64,000 bases of DNA, from positions 1,054,001-1,118,000 of the forward strand of contig CBDCFM010000021.1 in assembly GCA_965216035.1 (NCBI GenBank), written 5' to 3'. A program made the position numbers and the translations under genes. Shown here one piece after another: positions 16,850 to 23,957 of the stretch (position 1 is its first letter; each line of letters starts with the position of its first letter). Source of the stretch: G963664115 sp965216035. Its GTDB lineage: Bacteria > Acidobacteriota > Terriglobia > 20CM-2-55-15. A model generated the notes under the pieces. That model searched no databases. It saw nothing but the letters and a program-made list of their open reading frames with translations, and was not told where the DNA came from.

Positions 16850-18857
16850 CTGTTTCTTTTCCACGTGCGGCCTTCTTTTCCCGTTTCGAGCCTCCGGGCC
16901 CCCTGTTCGGAAGCAAAGCGATCAGGGTTCCGAATCCGATCACGTAACCGCCAATCCATACCCATGACACCAGCGGGTTGCGATAGACCTGCATGATGGC
17001 GCGATTGTTCTCAGAAACGCCGGCGAATACCAGGTAGAGATCGTCCTGCAGTGTAGCGCGGATGGAAACCTCGTGGGTCTGCTGCTCGATCGCGCGGTAG
17101 AAGCGGATTTCAGGGAACATGCTGGCGACCTGGACATCGTTCTTGAATAGACTGACTTCGGCCTGGGTGAGGTCGTAGTTCGCCATTCTTTGTGATTGGA
17201 AGTTTTCGGCTCGAAGGACGTAGGGACCGATCGTGATCGTATCTCCGACATCGACTTCTTCCTGGACTTCAACGGTAAACACCTGGCCTGTGAAACCTAC
17301 GAAAATCAGAACGATGCCGAAGTGGACAATGTAACCGCCATAGCGCCGCGTATTGCGAAGTGTCAGGCTGATCAGGGCTTCGATGAAACCCTCTCCGGTC
17401 ATCGAACGTTGCGCCCGAGTCCCTTTGTAAAACTCCTGGAAAACCGTCATCGCAACGAAAGTTGCTAGCGTCAGCGATATCAAGGCGTAGGCACTGTCGA
17501 CACCCGAGGCACCCAGCGCAATACCCACGATCAGGGCAACAGTGGCCGGAAACAAGAACGCCCGCTTGAGGCTACTCGGCGAAGAGCGCCTCCACGCAAG
17601 CAGCGGTCCGACGCCGGTCAGAAACAGCAATCCCAGTCCAATCGGAATCATGATTGTGTTGAACCAGGGCGTGGCAACGGTGACCTTCACGCCCTGGATC
17701 CATTCGGAGAACACCGGAAGCATCGTGCCGAAGAGCACCGCGAAACACGCAGCCACGAAGAGGAGGTTGTTCAGCATGAAACCGCTTTCGCGTGAGACGA
17801 GCGATTCCATGGTGTTTTCGGTCTTCAAGTAGCTGACGCGGTCATACAGGAGATACAAGGATCCTGCTAGTATGAGGATGATAAATGCAAGAAAATAGCC
17901 GCCAATCGACGACTGGGCAAAGGCGTGCACGGAAGACACAATGCCGCTTCGAGTGAGGAAGGTGCCGAAAATGGCCGCGGTATATGTCAGAATCACCAGG
18001 ACCATGTTCCAGATCTTCATCATGCCCTTTTTTTCCTGGATCATCACTGAGTGGAGAAACGCGGTACCGAGGAGCCAGGGCATCAACGACGCGTTTTCTA
18101 CCGGGTCCCAAGCCCAGTACCCGCCCCACCCCAACTCGACATAGGCCCACGCGCCGCCCAGTACGATGCCGGTCCCAAGGAAAAACCAGGACACCATCGT
18201 CCACCGCCGGGTTGTGCGGATCCAGGTGTCCCCAGTCTGCCGGCTCGCCATAGCCGCCATCGCAAACGCAAACGGGACCGAGAATCCCACGAATCCCAGG
18301 TACAGCATTGGTGGGTGGATCACCATCATGAAGTATTGGAGCAAAGGATTGAGTCCACGACCATCCGCAGCCGTAAATGCCCGCATGGTCCCGTCAGTGC
18401 CGAGGGTGACGAACTCATTGAACGGATTTACGACGAACAGGTTCAGTGAGGTAAAGAAGATCGAAGTCGTCATCAGGACAGCCACGACATAGGGCATCAT
18501 CGCAGTGTGGCGATTGCGGTTCTGAATGAAGACCAGGGCGGAGTACACGCTCAGTATCCAGCCCCAAAGCAGGAGCGACCCTTCCTGCCCGCCCCAAATA
18601 GCTGCAATTTTGTAAAACAGAGGCAAATCGAGATTCGAATTGGCCTGGACGTATCCGATAGAGAAATCGTTGGTGAGAAAAAGATATCCAAGGCATGTGA
18701 TGGCAACAGTCAGAGAAGCGAATACGCCAATGCCGGCATTGCGGCCGCTTGCAATCAGACGGTCGTTCTTGATGCGTATGCCGAACAACGACGCAGCGAT
18801 CGCGTAAACCGCTACCGTGAAGGCAAGGGCCAGTGCGAACTGCCCGAGTTGAGCCAT
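16815..18857 (-). CDS. ccmF: Cytochrome c haem lyase subunit CcmF
   Basis: A 680-residue polytopic protein with at least a dozen hydrophobic helices. Diagnostic motifs: WGGQEGSLLLWGWILS near residue 90 and the haem-handling tryptophan motif WGGYWAWDPVENASLMPWL near 245. It then has a long periplasmic loop (GPYVLRAENFQSQRMANYD) and a final helix before a basic tail. CcmF takes haem from CcmE and attaches it to apocytochromes together with CcmH. It follows ccmE by 12 bp and overlaps ccmH, so the three form one unit. Confidence 0.95.
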   Translation of the reverse strand: MAQLGQFALALAFTVAVYAIAASLFGIRIKNDRLIASGRNAGIGVFASLTVAITCLGYLFLTNDFSIGYVQANSNLDLPLFYKIAAIWGGQEGSLLLWGWILSVYSALVFIQNRNRHTAMMPYVVAVLMTTSIFFTSLNLFVVNPFNEFVTLGTDGTMRAFTAADGRGLNPLLQYFMMVIHPPMLYLGFVGFSVPFAFAMAAMASRQTGDTWIRTTRRWTMVSWFFLGTGIVLGGAWAYVELGWGGYWAWDPVENASLMPWLLGTAFLHSVMIQEKKGMMKIWNMVLVILTYTAAIFGTFLTRSGIVSSVHAFAQSSIGGYFLAFIILILAGSLYLLYDRVSYLKTENTMESLVSRESGFMLNNLLFVAACFAVLFGTMLPVFSEWIQGVKVTVATPWFNTIMIPIGLGLLFLTGVGPLLAWRRSSPSSLKRAFLFPATVALIVGIALGASGVDSAYALISLTLATFVAMTVFQEFYKGTRAQRSMTGEGFIEALISLTLRNTRRYGGYIVHFGIVLIFVGFTGQVFTVEVQEEVDVGDTITIGPYVLRAENFQSQRMANYDLTQAEVSLFKNDVQVASMFPEIRFYRAIEQQTHEVSIRATLQDDLYLVFAGVSENNRAIMQVYRNPLVSWVWIGGYVIGFGTLIALLPNRGPGGSKREKKAARGKETDETRKTEKVHA

Positions 18858-18869
18858 GAATTCTTTTCC

Positions 18870-19331
18870 CTAGAATCCGCTTCCGCTGATCGGGGTGCGG
18901 GGGTCTAACTGGGTGGTTTCGGGAAGCACAATGCCAGCTTCGGTTTCGCGTTCGTATTTGGAAGCGCATTTTGCCTGCAACCGGGTGGCCGTGAAAACAC
19001 CATTCCCGTTGTATTCTCCGTCGACGACGGCTTCAGCGTAGTCTCTGAATGTATCCGGAAGGGGATCCGTTCCGATGTAGCGGACGGTCAGCATCTGCTC
19101 GCCTTCACTGATGATGAATTCAACGTGGTCCGCGCCCAGCTGGATAGATCCGGGAACGACCTCGCCCGCAACCTTCAGGCGCTCGTCACCGAGCGTGTCA
19201 GCCATCGCATAGAGCTCGGATACCGTCTGGAAGTACGCCCGGGTTTCCTGGAAGGCGGAATAGCCAATCCACATCAGGGCAAGGACGATCACACTCGGCC
19301 CCAGAACAAATTTTAGTTGCTTGCGCGACAT
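18870..19331 (-). CDS. ccmE: Haem chaperone CcmE, CxxxY-type variant
   Basis: 153 residues: a single N-terminal anchor (FVLGPSVIVLALMWIGYSAF) and the OB-fold CcmE domain (VAGEVVPGSIQLG, VRYIGTDPLPDTFRD, VVDGEYNGNGVFTATRLQAKC). The haem-binding residue is Cys122 in the sequence C122-A-S-K-Y126, in place of the HxxxY motif of E. coli CcmE. CxxxY forms are known from Desulfovibrio and archaea. It accepts haem from CcmC covalently and passes it to CcmF. GAGAGG precedes the ATG. It is the first gene of the ccm set, about 100 bp downstream of the VKOR gene. Confidence 0.93.
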   Translation of the reverse strand: MSRKQLKFVLGPSVIVLALMWIGYSAFQETRAYFQTVSELYAMADTLGDERLKVAGEVVPGSIQLGADHVEFIISEGEQMLTVRYIGTDPLPDTFRDYAEAVVDGEYNGNGVFTATRLQAKCASKYERETEAGIVLPETTQLDPRTPISGSGF

Positions 19332-19364
19332 AGGTTTGCCTCTCCTCTCTGATAAGTTGGCACC

Positions 19365-19382
19365 CTATCAGCTTGCTGATAG
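19365..19382 (-). other. Short perfect hairpin in the VKOR-ccmE gap
   Basis: CTATCAG at 19365-19371 pairs with CTGATAG at 19376-19382 around a CTTG loop; outer GCAC/GTGC words can extend it. It lies between the VKOR stop and the ccmE start on the transcribed strand. No T-tract follows, so it is not a typical intrinsic terminator; it may attenuate or protect the ccm message. Confidence 0.4.
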
Positions 19383-19434
19383 AGAGTGCTGTACCGACCG
19401 CTACTGGTATTCTACCTAAACCGCGCCGTTAAAC

Positions 19435-19866
19435 TTAAGTTATTTCGTCCTCATCTTGAGGATTGTGCTGCCTCCGGGGTAAGAGAGCCAGGAAGAAGAT
19501 CGCTGTGGACAGCCCCGCTGAGGTGAGACAGTACTCGCAATAGGCCTCGAGGATGAACACCTGGATTCCGGTCAGAATGGCCGAGACCGCAAGCGCTGCA
19601 CCCGCTGGCCAGATCACCAGCCTGAGGCTGTCCCTGTCTCCGAAGACTTGAAAGACCGCGGCCGAAAAGACCCCGACATAGAAGGTCAGGCCGAACCAGG
19701 ACAAGGGAATACCGGCTACTTCCGAGTACACGCTGCGGAGAACGTCTCCGCAGCCTTCGGTAATGTGGCAGGGGACCAGCCCGGAATCGCCCGAGAGGGA
19801 CAAGTACAGTGTGTCGACCATCCCCAGAAATGACAGCGCAAGAATCCCTGCCGGAGGGAATTTCAT
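19435..19866 (-). CDS. VKOR-family disulfide-forming membrane protein
   Basis: 143 residues with four hydrophobic helices. The active cysteines of bacterial vitamin K epoxide reductase homologues are present: Cys33 and Cys39 in the first loop (VPCHITEGCG) and the redox pair Cys110-x-x-Cys113 (EAYCEYCLTSAG), plus the conserved Ser/Trp loop IPLSWFGLTFY. Such proteins reoxidise periplasmic DsbA-like oxidases using quinone and replace DsbB. The ATG overlaps the stop of the upstream DsbA-like gene by four bases, so the two are translated together, and their location next to ccm genes fits shared handling of cytochrome thiols. Confidence 0.92.
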   Translation of the reverse strand: MKFPPAGILALSFLGMVDTLYLSLSGDSGLVPCHITEGCGDVLRSVYSEVAGIPLSWFGLTFYVGVFSAAVFQVFGDRDSLRLVIWPAGAALAVSAILTGIQVFILEAYCEYCLTSAGLSTAIFFLALLPRRQHNPQDEDEIT

Positions 19867-20579
19867 TCAGCGTTTTCAATAGCCACCGAGATAGCGTTTT
19901 CGAACTCCGCGAGAGATCTGGGCAGTGGAATCATCTCGCCGTTGATAAAAAACGTCGGCGTACCCGGAAGTTGCATCTGCTGTGCGCGTTGCATGTCCGC
20001 CAGAACCCTGGCTTCGGCTCCTCCGGACTGATACGCAGCATCAAATAGTTCTCGATCCAGCCCCAGGCGCTCAGCATAGAGGGCGAACACTTGTTGCGGG
20101 TTTGTGTGATTTGCCCACTGGCTCTGAAGTTCAAAGAGCACGTCGTGCATTTCCCAGAAAGCGTCCTGTTCAGCTGCCGCTTCAGTTGCGATTGCCGCAG
20201 GGACCGCATTCGGATGGACCGAGGTCAGCGGGTAGTGATGAAACTCGAGCTTGAGTTGCGTCTGGAACTGTTCCATCAATTCGGCCACCACGGGATGAAA
20301 GATTCCGCATGTCGGGCACTGGTAGTCGCCGTACTCGATGAGCGTGACGACTGCGTCGTCCGGGCCCTTGACGCGCAGGTTATTTGTGGAACCCGAGCCG
20401 GAGGTCTGCAGGTTGACCGTGCCGCTTGGCGGCTCCCCGCTCGTTCCCCGGGTAAGGAATGCAGCGAGGGCGATGGCTGCAAACAGTCCAAGAATGAGGA
20501 TCACTATCGGTTTTTTGTTTGACCCTTTGGCGGCGCTTCCCGCAGATCCCTTTGATGATGGATTGGATGTTTTGGTCAT
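19863..20579 (-). CDS. Membrane-anchored DsbA-like thiol oxidase
   Basis: 238 residues: a Ser/Lys-rich cytoplasmic start, one membrane anchor (PIVILILGLFAAIALAAFL, about residues 24-42), a Gly/Ser linker, then a thioredoxin-fold DsbA domain. The active site is Cys88-Pro-Thr-Cys91 in YGDYQCPTCGIFHP, and the cis-proline loop is LPGTPTFFING. It belongs to the DsbA/BdbD group commonly paired with VKOR. There is no ribosome binding site: a -10 box ends six bases before the ATG, which suggests a leaderless message. Confidence 0.92.
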   Translation of the reverse strand: MTKTSNPSSKGSAGSAAKGSNKKPIVILILGLFAAIALAAFLTRGTSGEPPSGTVNLQTSGSGSTNNLRVKGPDDAVVTLIEYGDYQCPTCGIFHPVVAELMEQFQTQLKLEFHHYPLTSVHPNAVPAAIATEAAAEQDAFWEMHDVLFELQSQWANHTNPQQVFALYAERLGLDRELFDAAYQSGGAEARVLADMQRAQQMQLPGTPTFFINGEMIPLPRSLAEFENAISVAIENAE

Positions 20580-20585
20580 GGCCCC

Positions 20586-20614
20586 ATACTAATTTCTGAT
20601 TCGACACATGGCAA
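20586..20614 (-). promoter_or_regulatory. Promoter of the dsbA-like/VKOR operon, probably giving a leaderless mRNA
   Basis: Reading leftward, TTGCCA (20614-20609, five of six to TTGACA) is followed by a 17-base spacer and TAGTAT (20591-20586), then only six bases (GGGGCC) before the ATG at 20579. Transcription would start at or within a base or two of the start codon. Confidence 0.6.
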
Positions 20615-20940
20615 CCGTCGAGCGGTCTCGATAGGGAGATTTCTTCAAGCCTCAGTGCGACATATTTTACCCCTCTTGGATGTTTCATGTGGCCGCCGAT
20701 GGGGAATCGGATCGGAAATTAGGATGAAGAGGAAAAACCACTTGAAATAAGCATGACCCCCGTCAACAATGGGTTCGTCTCGAGTAGAGACAACAATTCT
20801 TCTAGTGACAAGAAGGCTACTCCAGCCAGGGACGGTAGTCGGCTGCATCGGGTGAGAGGACGGCTGAGGCGGGACGGACCCCGAGCGAAAGGGATTTCGT
20901 GAATTAGAGCCAGGTGTAGACGGTGAAGGAGACTAGAGGA

Positions 20941-20977
20941 AAAGGCCTCACAGCGTAGGACGCGCTGTGAGGCCTTT
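20941..20977 (-). terminator. Strong 15-bp hairpin between divergent genes, probable leftward terminator
   Basis: AAAGGCCTCACAGCG (20941-20955) pairs perfectly with 20963-20977 around a seven-base loop. In the leftward direction the stem is followed by TTTTCCTCT, giving a moderate T-tract. It would stop antisense read-through coming from the transketolase gene across queF before it reaches the dsbA-like promoter. Confidence 0.55.
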
Positions 20978-21010
20978 CACGTTAGCCTTTCACGTCAGCC
21001 TTTCACGTTT
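20972..21010 (+). repeat. Three tandem 13-bp repeats
   Basis: The unit GCCTTTCACGTTA occurs three times head to tail (20972-20984, 20985-20997, 20998-21010) with only the last two bases varying. The first copy overlaps the right arm of the hairpin. It could be an operator or simple slippage. Confidence 0.6.
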
Positions 21011-21102
21011 TGAGGGCCCAGCCCACATCCCCCAAACCGCCCCGCGTCCCCGGGGCAACTCCTTGATAAAGTGTCGGTTGAGCCGTGTGCTATAGTCGGG
21101 GC

Positions 21103-21492
21103 GTGGCCGAGTATACAGAACAACACGCCCGTGCCGGTATGGGGGCGCCCCTCCCGGAAATCGAGTGCTGGCCAAACCAGTATCCCGGATATGAGATCGA
21201 GGTTTCGATACCCGAGTTCACGTCGATCTGTCCCAAGACCGGGCTTCCAGATTTCGGGGTGCTCAGCCTCCGCTATCGTCCCGATACGCTGTGCCTGGAG
21301 TTGAAATCACTGAAGAATTACTTTCTCGCCTACCGGAATCTTGGGATTTTCTATGAGAATGTCGTCAACCGTGTTCTGAGAGACGTTGTCGACGCATGCT
21401 CCCCTGTGGAGATCGAAGTTGTCGGAGAATTTAACGCCCGCGGCGGGATGCGGGCGGTCGTCAGAGTCGATCATAAGAAGGTGCAAGGTTAA
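21103..21492 (+). CDS. queF: NADPH-dependent 7-cyano-7-deazaguanine reductase QueF
   Basis: About 129 residues, the short type I (unimodular) form. QueF reduces preQ0 to preQ1 in queuosine synthesis. The nucleophile Cys43 and the catalytic Asp50 lie in FTSICPKTGLPDFG; the family sequences LCLELKSLKNYFLAYRNLGIFYENVVN (the SLKNY and NLGIF parts) and a late GGMRAVVRVDH are clear. Two in-frame GTG codons (21085 and 21103) are candidates; 21103 is preferred since TATAGT at 21091-21096 would be a -10 box placed six bases upstream, again suggesting leaderless translation. It is convergent with transketolase with a 35-bp gap. Confidence 0.93.
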   Translation: MAEYTEQHARAGMGAPLPEIECWPNQYPGYEIEVSIPEFTSICPKTGLPDFGVLSLRYRPDTLCLELKSLKNYFLAYRNLGIFYENVVNRVLRDVVDACSPVEIEVVGEFNARGGMRAVVRVDHKKVQG

Positions 21493-21527
21493 TGGTCTAG
21501 ACCTGTCAGCCCGGGGAATAGGAATTC

Positions 21528-23378
21528 TTAAATCTTAACTCTTAGTTTCCCAACGACTTCCCTCACCCTTTCCGCTATCGTGTTCGCTCCGATACCCATG
21601 GCTTCGATTAATTCCGCCGGACTGCCTGAGCGGGGCACAGTGCGCACAGCAATCTTGTGGACCACGGCCCGATTTCCGACCGCATCCAGAACCGCATCGC
21701 CAATTCCACCGTCCCAATAGTGGTCTTCGACGACTATTATATTTCCTGTCTCTTTCGCAGCCCTTCGGAGGGCATCAACGTCGATCGGTTTCACAGAATA
21801 GACGTCGATCACTCGGATGCTTAAGCCTTCGGCTTCGAGCGCAACCTGCGCACTTAATGCCTCATGTAGCGTCACGCCAGCCCCTACGACCGTCACTTGG
21901 TCGGACGAGGAAGATCGAAGGACTTTCGATCCTCCGATCTCGAAACGCTCATCGGACGGATATAGCACGGGTGCCTTCGGCCGCGTCGTCCTGAGATAGG
22001 AAATTCCAGTGTGGTCCGCCATCGCGGCTACGAGGTGTTCGGTTGAGACCGCGTCACTGGGATAAAGCACTACGGAATCCGGGACCGCCCGGAACATCGC
22101 GATGTCTTCCAGACCCATCTGTGAAGGGCCATCCTGTCCGATCGAGACCCCACAATGGGAGCCTACGAAGTTTATATTGGCCTGGGAAATTCGCGCCATG
22201 CGGACCTGGTCAAAAGCGCGCGTTAGGAATGCGGAAAACGTGGATACAAAAGGAATCTTGCCGCAAGCGGACATGCCGGCCGCTACGCCCACCATGTTCT
22301 GTTCGGCAATGAACATTTCAAAGAAGTGGTCCGGGTGCTTGTCCAGTAGCTTCTGTGAGAACGTAGAATTTTTTGTGTCTCCATCGAGCGCCGCGACCCG
22401 TGGATCCTGGTCCACGAGCTTCACCAGTGCGTCTCCGTACGCCTCGCGGGTGGCTGTCTGGCTTCCGAGTTCCCGGGAAACGTGGATGCTGTGTGAAGTG
22501 GGTCCGGAAACCGACGCCTGAGCCGTTCGAGGCGAGGCTGTAAAACTGTTCTCGGCGTGAGGTCCAGACAGTTCGTTTAGCGCCGCTTCGAGTTCAGATT
22601 TAGGGACAGGCTTTCCGTGCCAGTTATCCTTATCTTCAAATAGCGAGACGCCTTTACCCTTGAGTGTTTTCGCAAGGATCGCGCGGGGCTTGTCGCCGCC
22701 CCGGGCCCGGCACTCCTTGAAGGCGGCAATGATCTGCTCGTAATCGTGCCCGTCAATTGTGATGGCATACCATCCAAATGCCCGGAAGATTTCGGCATAT
22801 CGATTTACATCGAACCCGTACATGGTCCGCTGGCTTTGGCCCTGGCCGTTGACATCAACGATGGCGAATAGATTCTTGGCTTTGTAATAACTGGACAGCG
22901 CTGCGGCTTCCCACACCGAACCTTCGGCGCATTCGCCATCTCCCAGCAGGGTGTAGGTGTCGTATCCGGCACCGTCAAGTCTGGAAGCTAGGGCGATACC
23001 CAGGGCTGCGGACAAGCCCTGACCCAAAGATCCGGTCGCGACGTCAACCCAGGGTATTCGAGGTGTCGGATGTCCCTCCAAATCGCTGTTGAATTTTCGG
23101 AGGGTCATAGGCGCTGCGGGATCGATCATCCCGGCTTCCGCATACGCTGCCCAGAGTAGCGGAGCGGCGTGACCCTTCGAGAGAACGAAGCGATCGTTCG
23201 CACGATTATCCGGGTCGGCGGGGTCGTATCGCATCTCCCCGAAAAACATCACCGAAGTGAGGTCGGCCGCGGACAGGCACGAAGACGGGTGTCCGGAGCC
23301 CGCTTCGGTCGTGGTTTTTATGGACGATACACGCATACGACGTGCCTTTTCTTTGAGGAACTCGATCGAATTAGCCAT
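21528..23378 (-). CDS. tkt: Transketolase
   Basis: A 616-residue cytoplasmic thiamine-diphosphate enzyme of the pentose phosphate pathway. His30 (GSGHPSS) and His70 (LSKGHAAP) for substrate, the thiamine motif G146-D-G-x-x-A-E-G ending at VDVNGQGQS, and the C-terminal half with EQNMVGVAAGMSACGK and the transketolase-type VIDVYSVKPID are all present. The length and the VSLFEDKDNWHGKP linker resemble the shorter, animal-type transketolases more than the roughly 660-residue E. coli enzyme. The ATG has no strong ribosome binding site. It is monocistronic by context. Confidence 0.95.
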   Translation of the reverse strand: MANSIEFLKEKARRMRVSSIKTTTEAGSGHPSSCLSAADLTSVMFFGEMRYDPADPDNRANDRFVLSKGHAAPLLWAAYAEAGMIDPAAPMTLRKFNSDLEGHPTPRIPWVDVATGSLGQGLSAALGIALASRLDGAGYDTYTLLGDGECAEGSVWEAAALSSYYKAKNLFAIVDVNGQGQSQRTMYGFDVNRYAEIFRAFGWYAITIDGHDYEQIIAAFKECRARGGDKPRAILAKTLKGKGVSLFEDKDNWHGKPVPKSELEAALNELSGPHAENSFTASPRTAQASVSGPTSHSIHVSRELGSQTATREAYGDALVKLVDQDPRVAALDGDTKNSTFSQKLLDKHPDHFFEMFIAEQNMVGVAAGMSACGKIPFVSTFSAFLTRAFDQVRMARISQANINFVGSHCGVSIGQDGPSQMGLEDIAMFRAVPDSVVLYPSDAVSTEHLVAAMADHTGISYLRTTRPKAPVLYPSDERFEIGGSKVLRSSSSDQVTVVGAGVTLHEALSAQVALEAEGLSIRVIDVYSVKPIDVDALRRAAKETGNIIVVEDHYWDGGIGDAVLDAVGNRAVVHKIAVRTVPRSGSPAELIEAMGIGANTIAERVREVVGKLRVKI

Positions 23379-23957
23379 GGCTGGAATGTGCTCTCTTAAA
23401 TGAAGGTTCCAGAACGAAGTTTTCGAACAACTACCGGAAAGTCGTGGGAATTATACGCTGCTTCAACGGTCAGATGCGGGGCAAATCGCGGCGTGAAATG
23501 CAGGTGGATCAATAAATTCGATTCGAGTCAGGGGTGCGGACACTGTGGTCGGGATTTCTCGAGTATTTCTTGAACATGACGCTGAAAACTCAACTTGATA
23601 ATCTAGGACAGCTTTGCTGACAGCGGTCGCGGTCGCCTCACAATTCGTTTGATCTCCTGAAGTCCAGAGTCTGCGGTCCGGGTGCGGCAGACGCAGTGGG
23701 GTCGCTGCGGTACCGGTGTCCATATTCCAAATCGAAATTGTATCGAAGATTTTAGGGGGCGTTTCGATGCCCTAAGCCCCGGGCCCCGATTGGAAGGAGT
23801 CGCGCCCCATTCATCACCCCGTGCCGAACGGCATGGCAGCGGATTATTGGCTTAGGATCCAACGGCTTAGGATCCAAGATTTCAGGATCCGATGAAAGTC
23901 CCGGCGGCGACTGAAGGTTGAAACGAATCCGCGCGGCCGACCCACCCGCGCCCGCAG
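23379..23957. other. Intergenic region with a small direct repeat
   Basis: 579 bp between two leftward genes. The 14-base word GGCTTAGGATCCAA occurs twice, at 23849 and 23864, and CAGGATCC follows once more. No credible gene, RNA or terminator was seen. Confidence 0.4.

Noticed and set aside
21010..21102. preQ1 riboswitch upstream of queF
   Set aside because: The leader would be absent or too short given a -10 box six bases from the start, and no preQ1 aptamer pseudoknot with an A-rich tail is visible.
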